Below are positions 1 to 7,320 of a stretch of 8,441 nt of DNA, in pieces. Location of the stretch: positions 1-8,441 of the forward strand of contig CAMBZB010000054.1 in the NCBI GenBank assembly GCA_945872245.1, read 5' to 3'. Position 1 is the stretch's first letter; each line of letters starts with the position of its first letter. The notes beneath the pieces are model-generated. The model saw nothing but the letters and a program-made list of their open reading frames with translations. It made no database searches and was not told the DNA's origin. The stretch comes from Flavobacterium psychrophilum. Lineage in GTDB: Bacteria > Bacteroidota > Bacteroidia > Flavobacteriales > Flavobacteriaceae. Position numbers and translations under genes: made by a program.

Positions 1-1757
1 TATATACGATGATGAAATATATTGAAGAAAACTACCCAGAAAGCAAGATGTTGGGCAGGATATCCAATATTCGATTATTGAAAAGTTATAACATATCCCG
101 TTTGGGATTTAACGAGCAATACAGTTATTTTTATACGCTAATGGCCCGAAAAAATTTAGACCAACCTCTTGGCAATCCTAAAAATACTTTAATAAAATTC
201 AATGAACAAATAGCAAGCAAATACCGCGCTGGATTAAGTTTTAAATTTTTATCGGATTATCTTGGTGACAATTCATTAAACAAAAGTATCGGTGAATTCT
301 ATAAACAAAACATAGAAAGGCAAGCCAGCAGGACTGATTTTGAGAATTTATTAAAATCCAATACAAACAAAGATATCAGTTGGTTTTTCAAAACTATTAT
401 TGACTCGCGTGAGTTAATAGATTACAAATTTTTAAAAGTATACAAAACAGAAGACAGCATTTATTTTTCCTTAAAAAACAAAAGTCGCACCAATGTACCA
501 ATTTCTGCCTACGGATTAAATAAAGGAAATATAGTCTTCAAAAAATGGTTAGACACCAAAAATTCCGATAGTATTTTTACGTTTGAAAGAAAAGATGCCG
601 ATAAAATTGTATTGAACTATGAAAATGAAGTTCCTGAATATAATTTACGGAATAACTGGAAGAAATTAGAAGGCTTTTTTCCGAACAACAGACCTTTAAA
701 GTTTGTTTTTATGAAAGATTTAGAAGATCCTTATTACAATCAAATCTTATACGTTCCTACTTTGGGTTATAATTTTTATGATGGTTTTTCTCCTGGAATT
801 AGACTTCACAATAATACTATTTTAGACAAACCATTTATATTCGAGCTAAATCCGGCTTACGCCACAAAATCAAATTCAATAATTGGTGCTGCTTCGTTTG
901 CATTAAATCAAAATTACAGAAACAATAATTTATACAACATACGCTATTCGGCTAGTAGTTCCTATTTTCATTATGCGCCTGATGCTTCCTACTTGAAATT
1001 AAATCCCATGATTCAAATGCGTATTCGGCAAGATGACTTAAGGGATAATCGAAAACAGCAAATTGTTCTTCGAAATGTAATGGTTAAACGAGAAAAAAGC
1101 TACATTGTTCTGGACAATACAGATGAAAATTATTCCGTTTTTAATGTGAAATATTATAACACAAGGACAGAAGTTGTGAATCATGTTAATTTTGTGACTG
1201 ATTTACAAATGGCAAATAAATTTGGTAAAGTTTCCGCTGAAATGGAATATAGAAAACTCCTTAAAAACAACCGTCAAGTTACTTTACGATTGTATTTGGG
1301 AAGTTTCTTATACAAGAAAACCACTTCCGATTTTTTCAGTTTTGCTTTAGACCGACCTACCGATTATCTTTTTGATTACAACTATTTTGGAAGGTCTGAA
1401 AGCTCCGGTTTATTCAGCCAACAATTTATTATGTCCGAAGGCGGTTTCAAATCAAAACTAGAAACTCCCTATGCAAACCAATGGATAACAGCTTTTAATG
1501 GTAGTTGTTCCATTTGGAATTGGGTTGAAGTTTATGGCGATTTAGGAATACTAAAAAACAAATTTCAAAAAGAAAAATTCGTTTATGATAGCGGCATTCG
1601 ACTGAACTTGGTATCCGACTATTTTGAATTATTTTTTCCTATCTATTCCAATAATGGATGGGAGATTTCTCAGAAAAAATATCCGGAAAAAATACGTTTC
1701 ATAATCACCTTCGATCCGAAAACTTTACTTAAACTTTTCGCAAGGAAATGGTTTTAA
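1..1757 (+). CDS. M1-family zinc aminopeptidase, C-terminal part (5' end outside window)
   Basis: The reading frame is open to the left edge (codons TAT ACG precede the first ATG at 9), so that ATG is an internal methionine and the true start lies upstream. Counting from it, the block at residues 71-127 fits the M1 (gluzincin) peptidase domain: SKYRAG (70-75), whose Tyr72 matches the conserved catalytic tyrosine of the family's Y-x-K-G-A motif, then LGDNSL, RTDFENLL and DISWFF (122-127). The HExxH motif and the glutamate ligand must sit just left of the window, so activity cannot be judged here. From about residue 215 to the end the sequence alternates aromatic and polar residues, has no hydrophobic helices, contains GYNFYDGFSPGIR (254-266) and ends in Phe. 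This looks like an outer-membrane beta-barrel or beta-sandwich, which is inference. A terminator follows directly, so the gene ends its transcription unit. Peptidase family confidence is high; substrate unknown. Confidence 0.82.
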   Translation, partial: YTMMKYIEENYPESKMLGRISNIRLLKSYNISRLGFNEQYSYFYTLMARKNLDQPLGNPKNTLIKFNEQIASKYRAGLSFKFLSDYLGDNSLNKSIGEFYKQNIERQASRTDFENLLKSNTNKDISWFFKTIIDSRELIDYKFLKVYKTEDSIYFSLKNKSRTNVPISAYGLNKGNIVFKKWLDTKNSDSIFTFERKDADKIVLNYENEVPEYNLRNNWKKLEGFFPNNRPLKFVFMKDLEDPYYNQILYVPTLGYNFYDGFSPGIRLHNNTILDKPFIFELNPAYATKSNSIIGAASFALNQNYRNNNLYNIRYSASSSYFHYAPDASYLKLNPMIQMRIRQDDLRDNRKQQIVLRNVMVKREKSYIVLDNTDENYSVFNVKYYNTRTEVVNHVNFVTDLQMANKFGKVSAEMEYRKLLKNNRQVTLRLYLGSFLYKKTTSDFFSFALDRPTDYLFDYNYFGRSESSGLFSQQFIMSEGGFKSKLETPYANQWITAFNGSCSIWNWVEVYGDLGILKNKFQKEKFVYDSGIRLNLVSDYFELFFPIYSNNGWEISQKKYPEKIRFIITFDPKTLLKLFARKWF

Positions 1758-1758
1758 T

Positions 1759-1780
1759 TGCCTTAAAAAAGGCATTTTTA
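1759..1780 (+). terminator. Intrinsic terminator after the M1 peptidase gene
   Basis: A 6-bp stem TGCCTT (1759-1764) / AAGGCA (1769-1774) with an AAAA loop is followed by TTTTTA. It starts one base after the TAA stop of the peptidase gene. The stem is short, but position and T-tract fit a rho-independent terminator for the + strand. The - strand reading has no comparable T-run, so it is probably one-directional. Confidence 0.7.
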
Positions 1781-1910
1781 TTAAACTATCGTTATACAAT
1801 AAACAATTTCAATAAATATAACACAAAAAACAGGCTGTTTATTAAAATTTGATTGATGGAAATTAAATTGCATTTTCTTCACTGAATTATGAAAACAATA
1901 AGTTTTTAAT

Positions 1911-1918
1911 TAAATTTG
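1911..1918 (+). promoter_or_regulatory. Candidate -7 promoter element for the E1 gene
   Basis: TAAATTTG matches the Bacteroidota -7 consensus TAnnTTTG and lies 23 bases before the E1 start codon, leaving room for a short leader. No TTG lies 17-23 bp upstream at the -33 position, where only a weak TTATG (1888-1892) is seen. The region is also very AT-rich, so chance matches are likely. Confidence 0.35.
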
Positions 1919-1941
1919 TTTCCTAAGTTATACTTTTTAAT

Positions 1942-4350
1942 ATGATAAAAGAAAAAAACAATACTGCACTGACATTTGAAGATTTCAAAACTGAAGTATT
2001 GAATGACTACAAAATAGCCATAAAAAGCAGAGAATGTAGTCTTCTAGGACGTAAAGAAGTATTAAGTGGAAAAGCAAAATTTGGAATTTTTGGTGACGGG
2101 AAAGAAGTGCCACAACTAGCGATGGCAAAATTTTTCAAAAACGGTGATTTTCGTTCTGGATATTATCGCGATCAAACTTTTATGATGGCTATTGGTCAAT
2201 TAACGATACAGCAATTCTTTGCTGGATTGTATGGTCACACTGATATCGCACACGAACCTATGTCAGCAGGAAGACAAATGGGAGGTCATTTTGTAACACA
2301 CAGTTTAAATGATGATGGCACTTGGAAAAATTTGACCAAACAAAAAAATTCCAGTGCTGACATTTCTCCAACAGCTGCACAAATGCCGCGATTGCTGGGG
2401 CTTGCACAAGCCTCTAAAATATACCGAGAAGTGCCTGGAATAACCAATAAATCTAATTTCTCGATTAACGGAAATGAAATTGCATGGGGAACAATAGGAA
2501 ATGCAAGTACGACTGAAGGCGTTTTTTTTGAAACGATAAATGCTGCTGGTGTTTTACAAGTACCTCTAATTTTGAGCGTTTGGGACGATGAATACGGAAT
2601 TTCAGTACACGCGAAACACCAAACCACAAAAGAAAGCATCTCCGAAATTTTAAAAGGATACCAACGAGAAGAGGATACCAATGGTTTCGAAATCTTTAAA
2701 GTTAAAGGTTGGGATTATGCCGATTTAATAGCCACCTATGAAAGAGCGGCAGATATAGCTCGTGAAAAACACATTCCAGTATTAATTCATGTGGAAGAAT
2801 TGACCCAACCACAAGGGCACTCTAGTTCTGGTTCACACGAGCGTTACAAAAACTCGGCAAGACTGGCTTGGGAAAAAGATTTTGACTGTTTGCGCCAAAT
2901 GAAATTATGGATGATCGCCATTAATATCGCTTCACCGGAAGAAATTGAGGCCATTGACATACAAACACGAAAGGAAGTTTTAGAAGGCAAAAAGGCAGCT
3001 TGGGATGCTTTCATTGAGCCCATTATCGAAGAGCAAAAGGAATTTGTCTCCTTATTACAAAAAATAGCAACTTTAAGTAAAAACAAAGAGGCAATCTTAA
3101 AATATGCTGCCGATTTAGGCAGTATAAAAACACCGCTGAAGAAAGAAATTCTGGTTACCGCGCGAAAAATTTTACGTTTGGTCATTCATGAAAGCGGCAA
3201 AGCGGAATTATCAAATTGGATAACTTCCTATACCAATAAAACAGAACAAAAATTCGGCAGTCATTTATTTTCCGAATCCTATTCGAATGTGTTTTCCGTA
3301 AAAGAAGTTTCGCCGGTGTATCCAACAAATGCAATAGAAGACACTGATGGACGAATGATTCTGAGAGATAATTTTGATGCCATTTTTACAAAATTTCCAG
3401 AGGCATTAATTTTTGGTGAGGATGCGGGGAACATTGGAGATGTCAATCAAGGATTGGAAGGATTACAAGAAAAATATGGCGAACTCCGTGTTGCCGATGT
3501 TGGAATTAGAGAAACAACTATTATTGGTCAAGGAATAGGAATGGCATTACGAGGCTTACGCCCCATTGCTGAAATTCAATACTTGGATTATCTGTTGTAT
3601 GCTATTCAAATTTTGAGCGATGATTTGGCAACCCTACAATACAGAACCGTTGGGAAACAAAAAGCACCGCTCATTATACGAACTCGAGGACACCGACTGG
3701 AAGGCATTTGGCATTCTGGTTCTCCTATGGGGATGATTATAAATGCCTTAAGAGGTATACACATATTAGTGCCTAGAAATATGACCAAAGCAGCAGGTTT
3801 TTACAATACTTTGATGGAAAGTGATGAACCTGCCTTGGTGATAGAATGCCTCAACGGCTATCGATTGAAAGAAAAAATGCCCTTAAATTTTGGAGAATTC
3901 AAAACACCAATTGGCGTAGTTGAAACTATAAAAGAAGGAAACGACATTACCCTAGTCTCTTATGGATCCACCCTGCGATTAGTAGAACAAGCCGCGAAAG
4001 AATTATTGGGAAGTGGCATCAATTGCGAGATCATTGACATCCAATCCTTGCTTCCTTTTGATATTAATCAGGATATTGCCAAAAGCATTGCCAAAACCAA
4101 CCGTCTTTTAGTGATAGATGAGGATGTTCCGGGTGGGGCTTCGGCTTATATTTTACAACAAATTGTCGAAAATCAAAATGGCTACAATCATCTAGACAGT
4201 AAACCGCATACTTTAACGGCAAAAGCCCATAGACCAGCTTATGGTACTGATGGAGATTACTTTTCAAAACCTTCCATAGAAGATATATTCGAAAAAGTAT
4301 ATGCCATGATGAATGAAGTGAATCCATCAAAATACCCTAATTTATATTAG
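1942..4350 (+). CDS. Fused alpha/beta E1 component of a 2-oxoacid dehydrogenase (thiamine diphosphate dependent)
   Basis: This 802-residue protein joins E1-alpha and E1-beta of the 2-oxoacid (branched-chain/pyruvate type) dehydrogenases, which oxidatively decarboxylate a 2-oxoacid and pass the acyl group to a lipoyl E2. The alpha part (about 20-370) has YRDQT (75-79), the diphosphate-binding region GNAST...WDDEYG (186-219) and GHSSSGSHERY (292-302), equivalent to the GHSxSD loop. A helical linker leads to the beta part (about 455-800) with FGEDAG (491-496), GLQEKYGE, RPIAEIQYLDY, the likely active-site His in HSGSP (591-595) and a transketolase C-terminal domain with DIQSLLPFD (699-707). An in-frame TAA at 1924-1926 makes ATG 1942 the first possible start. 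No E2 or E3 gene is adjacent, so partners are encoded elsewhere. The TPP motif is non-canonical (GNA for GDG, DD for NN). Databases may carry odd names for this family; substrate is uncertain, branched-chain 2-oxoacids being a guess. Confidence 0.88.
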   Translation: MIKEKNNTALTFEDFKTEVLNDYKIAIKSRECSLLGRKEVLSGKAKFGIFGDGKEVPQLAMAKFFKNGDFRSGYYRDQTFMMAIGQLTIQQFFAGLYGHTDIAHEPMSAGRQMGGHFVTHSLNDDGTWKNLTKQKNSSADISPTAAQMPRLLGLAQASKIYREVPGITNKSNFSINGNEIAWGTIGNASTTEGVFFETINAAGVLQVPLILSVWDDEYGISVHAKHQTTKESISEILKGYQREEDTNGFEIFKVKGWDYADLIATYERAADIAREKHIPVLIHVEELTQPQGHSSSGSHERYKNSARLAWEKDFDCLRQMKLWMIAINIASPEEIEAIDIQTRKEVLEGKKAAWDAFIEPIIEEQKEFVSLLQKIATLSKNKEAILKYAADLGSIKTPLKKEILVTARKILRLVIHESGKAELSNWITSYTNKTEQKFGSHLFSESYSNVFSVKEVSPVYPTNAIEDTDGRMILRDNFDAIFTKFPEALIFGEDAGNIGDVNQGLEGLQEKYGELRVADVGIRETTIIGQGIGMALRGLRPIAEIQYLDYLLYAIQILSDDLATLQYRTVGKQKAPLIIRTRGHRLEGIWHSGSPMGMIINALRGIHILVPRNMTKAAGFYNTLMESDEPALVIECLNGYRLKEKMPLNFGEFKTPIGVVETIKEGNDITLVSYGSTLRLVEQAAKELLGSGINCEIIDIQSLLPFDINQDIAKSIAKTNRLLVIDEDVPGGASAYILQQIVENQNGYNHLDSKPHTLTAKAHRPAYGTDGDYFSKPSIEDIFEKVYAMMNEVNPSKYPNLY

Positions 4351-4370
4351 ACTATTTTAATTTTAAAATT
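4337..4370 (+). terminator. Weak possible terminator at the convergent gene ends
   Basis: CTAAT (4337-4341) and ATTAG (4346-4350) can pair across a TTAT loop, the right arm containing the stop codon of the E1 gene. T-rich DNA follows on the + strand. The same hairpin lies just past the flippase stop on the - strand, so it could act on both. With only 5 bp, mostly A-T, support is poor. Confidence 0.2.
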
Positions 4371-5827
4371 TTTATTTTCTTCAAAATGCCATCAATAACA
4401 TCATTGATTTGTTGAGAAATCACAAACCTGTAATTGAAATAAACATAAGCTATCGTTACGAAAATTGATTTTAAAGCAATTCCTATTAGTGGATAAAAGG
4501 GAAATTGCCAGAAATAAAAAACTAAAAATAAAACAAACGTAATAGCCATAGAATACAATGTCTGAACTGTAAACGGATAAAGACGCATCCTTTTTACCAC
4601 AAAAAGCAATTTGGCCAAACTATATAGAGTAATTGACAGTAAAGTGGCAAATGCAGAACCCAATATACCGTATCCGGGTATAAAAAGCATGTTCAATGCA
4701 ACAGTCAAAAAAACCAAAAATAAGCCTAGAAAAAGAACCATTCGGTAGTATTTCGAATTAAAAATAATAGCATTATTGTTCCCTAAAATCAAATCAAAAT
4801 ATTTAGAAAGACCTATCATAAAAACTACAAAAATCCCTCCACTATATTCCTTTGGTATCAGTTCATACAACTGATTGATATTGACAAAAATGCACAACAT
4901 TACAAATCCACCTACCATTTGTAAATTCACCGACGTCATTTTGTATAAATCATTTAACTCGTCATGTTTATTTTCGTGCATCAACTTGGCCGTAATCGGA
5001 TATACAATTTGGTGCATGGCACGACTAGGTACCGAAATAACTAAGGCAATGTAGGTGGCAACTGAATAATAAGCAATATTCTCAATTTTCATATATTGAT
5101 TCAATATCATTTTATCACCATCCAAAAGCAAATTAGCCACACTTCCCGATAAAATAATATAAAAAGTGTACTCCATTATGTTTTTTACATTGAATGGAAT
5201 GGCAAATTGAAAGTTCGGTTTTTTGACATAAAACGCATACAACATAGTTAGAATGAATGCCAAAAAATAAATCCCTGCAGTCACATAAATAAATTGTGTA
5301 ACAGATAGCCATTTAAAATAAACACCAATCAAAGCCAATAAAGTAAGCAAGCGTAATCCCACTTCCTTAATGAAATTTCCAAAAACGGAATGCATGTGAA
5401 CTCTTGCCCAAGCATAGAATATTTCGAAATAAGCCATGCAGAGTCCGGTGAAAGGAATAAGCCACAAGAATTCCTTGACCACTGCATTTTTCTTAGATAC
5501 AAAAAAGGAAATGTCATCATAGAAGAACAACCCAATTATTCCTATAGGAATGCACATAAGTAAAGGAAATAACACCGTGAAGGATAAAAACTGTTCCCTT
5601 TCAGTCTCTGTTTCGTATTGGGAATAAAATTTTACCAACGTATTTTGCATCCCAATGGCAAATAAAGGCATGATCACATTTGCGGAGGAAAGTATATAAT
5701 TTGTTAAGGCATAATAGGTTGCCCCGAGCAGAACTGGAAACAAATATAAGGTGTATAACCCTCCAATCCCAAAACCAACGTAAGTTATTATGGTATTCTT
5801 TAAAGACTGATTTAAGACTATTCCCAT
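4352..5827 (-). CDS. Polysaccharide (Wzx/MATE-like) flippase, integral membrane protein
   Basis: The 491-residue product is hydrophobic throughout, with roughly 12-14 membrane segments, for example at about 12-34, 42-62, 81-102, 119-138, 155-172, 176-199, 217-234, 250-267, 301-317, 331-349, 362-383, 387-410, 420-440 and 444-467. Length and layout fit oligosaccharide flippases of the MOP superfamily, which move lipid-linked glycan units from the cytoplasmic to the outer face of the inner membrane. Conserved-type features include a charged loop around DGDKMILNQY (236-245) in the middle and a lysine-rich C-terminal tail. The start is firm because an in-frame TAA (5828-5830) directly precedes the ATG. 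It follows the glycosyltransferase gene by 38 bp, a gap largely filled by a dispersed palindromic repeat, so the two are probably co-transcribed. The substrate cannot be read from the sequence. Confidence 0.85.
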   Translation of the reverse strand: MGIVLNQSLKNTIITYVGFGIGGLYTLYLFPVLLGATYYALTNYILSSANVIMPLFAIGMQNTLVKFYSQYETETEREQFLSFTVLFPLLMCIPIGIIGLFFYDDISFFVSKKNAVVKEFLWLIPFTGLCMAYFEIFYAWARVHMHSVFGNFIKEVGLRLLTLLALIGVYFKWLSVTQFIYVTAGIYFLAFILTMLYAFYVKKPNFQFAIPFNVKNIMEYTFYIILSGSVANLLLDGDKMILNQYMKIENIAYYSVATYIALVISVPSRAMHQIVYPITAKLMHENKHDELNDLYKMTSVNLQMVGGFVMLCIFVNINQLYELIPKEYSGGIFVVFMIGLSKYFDLILGNNNAIIFNSKYYRMVLFLGLFLVFLTVALNMLFIPGYGILGSAFATLLSITLYSLAKLLFVVKRMRLYPFTVQTLYSMAITFVLFLVFYFWQFPFYPLIGIALKSIFVTIAYVYFNYRFVISQQINDVIDGILKKIKILKLK

Positions 5828-5833
5828 TTATTT

Positions 5834-5859
5834 GTCATTGCGAGGCACGAAGCAATCTC
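5834..5859. repeat. Dispersed palindromic repeat (SLRGTKQS / CHCEARSNL type)
   Basis: The 26-base segment begins GTCATTGCGAGG and ends AAGCAATCTC. It carries inverted arms ATTGC (5837-5841) and GCAAT (5852-5856) around a 10-base centre. Read in the + frames it gives SLRGTKQS or CHCEARSNL, peptides I recognise from spurious ORFs over a short interspersed palindrome common in Bacteroidota and some other bacteria. It fills most of the gap between the glycosyltransferase and flippase genes. In the mRNA its hairpin would end about 9 bases before the flippase ATG and could affect stability or translation. Only one copy is in the window; its dispersed nature is from knowledge, not shown here. Confidence 0.75.
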
Positions 5860-5865
5860 TTTATA

Positions 5866-7152
5866 TTATTTATCTAGGATTTCAACCAATTTTTCTGTCA
5901 AACTCTTTCTGGAATACTGCTGTAAACCAATCCCATTCGATTGCAGCTTTCCTTCCAAAAATTGATTATAAAAGCCCAAAAGTACACTTTTAAGTTTCAT
6001 TTTCTCGGAATAATCAAAGAATACGCCGGTATTGGTATTGTTGATGATTTCAGCAAAATCAGAACCATTGGGCCCAATCGCGACAATAGGTCTTCCAGAA
6101 ACCATGTATTCGAACAATTTTCCTGGAATAATACTTTTGGTATCTTCTGAATTGATTTCGATAAGCAGCAACACTTGCGATTTTCTTTGATGGGCGATTG
6201 CCTCGGAATGAGAAACATAGCCCAAATTATTCAAATACGGATTCAATCCAAATTGGGCAATGGTTTCCAATACTTCCTGACTTACCGCTCCAATCAATTT
6301 TATCTCCAAATGCGAACCAAAATCAGGAATTTCACTAATTAATTCCACCAAGCTTTCCCATAATAGTTGCGGATTTCTATCCGAAAGAAAAGAGCCGATG
6401 TGTGCCAAAGAAAATTTGGTGTCCAATGCTTGTTTCACGACATTTTCCATGTCATAACCATTGGTTATGACTTCGATTGGCTTGTTGGTAATGGCCTGAA
6501 ATTCTGTTTTTGTAGTATTGCTGGTCACGATAATCGTGTCGGCAGCATTCAAAACTTGGCGTTCCAGTTTTTTATGTTTTTTTGCGGCATAATTCGACAA
6601 TCGTAACGATTTGTGATAGCCAATAGTTGTCCAAGGATCACGAAAATCGGCAAACCATTTTACGTTCAATTTATGTTTTAATTCCAGTCCAATAAGGTGT
6701 AAACTGTGTGGCGGTCCCGAAGTGACAATGGTGTCAATATTATTTTCCAAAATGTATTTTTCTATAAAAGCCACCGATGGTTTTACCCAGAAAACCCGTG
6801 CATCCGGAATAAAAAGATTCCCCCGAATCCAAAGCAACATTTTGTCTAAAAAAGATTGTTTTTTCTGGTTTGGAATAATTCCAGAACTGATTTTTTTGGT
6901 TTTATTCTTCGAAAAAAAGGAAGCCAATTGATAGGGTTCGAAAATTTTATGTTTGATAACAATTGCCTTGTCTGAAACTTCATTCACCAAGTTCTCGTCA
7001 ACAATGGGGTACGTTGGATTTTCAGGAACATAAACAATGGGTTGAATACCAAAATCCGGCAAATATTTTACGAATTTCAACCAACGCTGAACGCCAGGTC
7101 CGCCGGCTGGAGGCCAATAATAGGTTATGATAAGCAGTTTTTCTGGTTTCAA
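5866..7152 (-). CDS. GT4-family glycosyltransferase (GT-B fold), TTG start
   Basis: The 428-residue soluble protein has the two-lobed GT-B pattern. The N-terminal acceptor lobe opens with LLIITYYWPPAGGPGVQR (6-23), a nucleotide-sugar glycosyltransferase family 4 signature, followed by TSGPPHS (144-150) and DFRDPW (169-174). The C-terminal donor lobe has NGYD (231-234), HIGSF (251-255) and the donor-binding motif PGKLFEYMVSGRPIVAIG (343-360), with Lys345 and Glu348 as likely contacts. It would transfer a sugar from an activated donor at the cytoplasmic side of the membrane. The reading frame is closed by TAA at 7162-7164 and holds no ATG before the conserved motif, so the only sensible start is TTG at 7152. 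It precedes the flippase in one operon and follows the small-protein/nucleotidyltransferase remnant, which fits surface glycan synthesis. Sugar and acceptor are unknown. Confidence 0.87.
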   Translation of the reverse strand: MKPEKLLIITYYWPPAGGPGVQRWLKFVKYLPDFGIQPIVYVPENPTYPIVDENLVNEVSDKAIVIKHKIFEPYQLASFFSKNKTKKISSGIIPNQKKQSFLDKMLLWIRGNLFIPDARVFWVKPSVAFIEKYILENNIDTIVTSGPPHSLHLIGLELKHKLNVKWFADFRDPWTTIGYHKSLRLSNYAAKKHKKLERQVLNAADTIIVTSNTTKTEFQAITNKPIEVITNGYDMENVVKQALDTKFSLAHIGSFLSDRNPQLLWESLVELISEIPDFGSHLEIKLIGAVSQEVLETIAQFGLNPYLNNLGYVSHSEAIAHQRKSQVLLLIEINSEDTKSIIPGKLFEYMVSGRPIVAIGPNGSDFAEIINNTNTGVFFDYSEKMKLKSVLLGFYNQFLEGKLQSNGIGLQQYSRKSLTEKLVEILDK

Positions 7153-7175
7153 GTTGAAGGTTTAGTGATATTGAA

Positions 7176-7316
7176 TTATAAATCTCTATTTAATTTTTCA
7201 AGTTCCTCAATATCTAACAAATCTTTTGGACGATTTACAGCAAACCCGCGTATAGTCAAATATTTAACTTTATATAAAGAAAAGTATTTCCAAATTTCTA
7301 CTATTTGACTATTCAT
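7176..7316 (-). pseudogene. Internally deleted nucleotidyltransferase remnant (46 residues)
   Basis: This frame starts with ATG at 7316, four bases after the stop of the 52-residue gene, and ends with TAA. Residues 1-28 contain YKVKYLTIRGFAVN, close to the N-terminal core of minimal nucleotidyltransferases of the DUF6036/AbiEii-like kind, normally VKYLxIGGFAVN followed by a DxD metal site. Residues 29-40 are RPKDLLDIEELE, the motif those proteins carry near their C-terminus. The roughly 100 residues that should lie between, including the catalytic aspartates, are absent, and the frame is kept across the junction near 7232/7233. The first Gly of the GG motif is also Arg. It is therefore probably a relic without transferase activity. 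Family assignment rests on two short motifs in the right order. A real 46-residue protein with another role cannot be excluded. Confidence 0.6.
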
Positions 7317-7320
7317 TGAA

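Noticed and set aside
9..14. ATG ATG at the left edge as the start of the M1 peptidase gene
   Set aside because: The frame is open to the edge and the zinc-binding part of the domain would be missing; the methionines are internal to a conserved helix.
1758..1941. A small gene or RNA gene in the spacer before E1
   Set aside because: No reading frame of useful length with family features and no cloverleaf or riboswitch-like fold was seen; only the terminator, the palindrome and the promoter candidate stand out.
2286..2681. 131-codon - strand reading frame inside the E1 gene
   Set aside because: It lies wholly antisense to a well-conserved coding region and its translation has no family features.
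4382..4412. ATCAAT...ATTGAT inverted repeat as a terminator for the E1 gene
   Set aside because: It lies inside the flippase coding region, lacks a T-run and is explained by Asn/Asp/Ile codons.
5680..5877. 65-codon + strand reading frame across the flippase start
   Set aside because: It is antisense to the flippase 5' end and runs through the palindromic repeat, which produces the familiar spurious peptide CHCEARSNL.
7042..7308. 88-codon + strand reading frame over the small-gene region
   Set aside because: It is antisense to the glycosyltransferase 5' end and the nucleotidyltransferase remnant, whose - strand translation shows recognisable motifs; this frame shows none.
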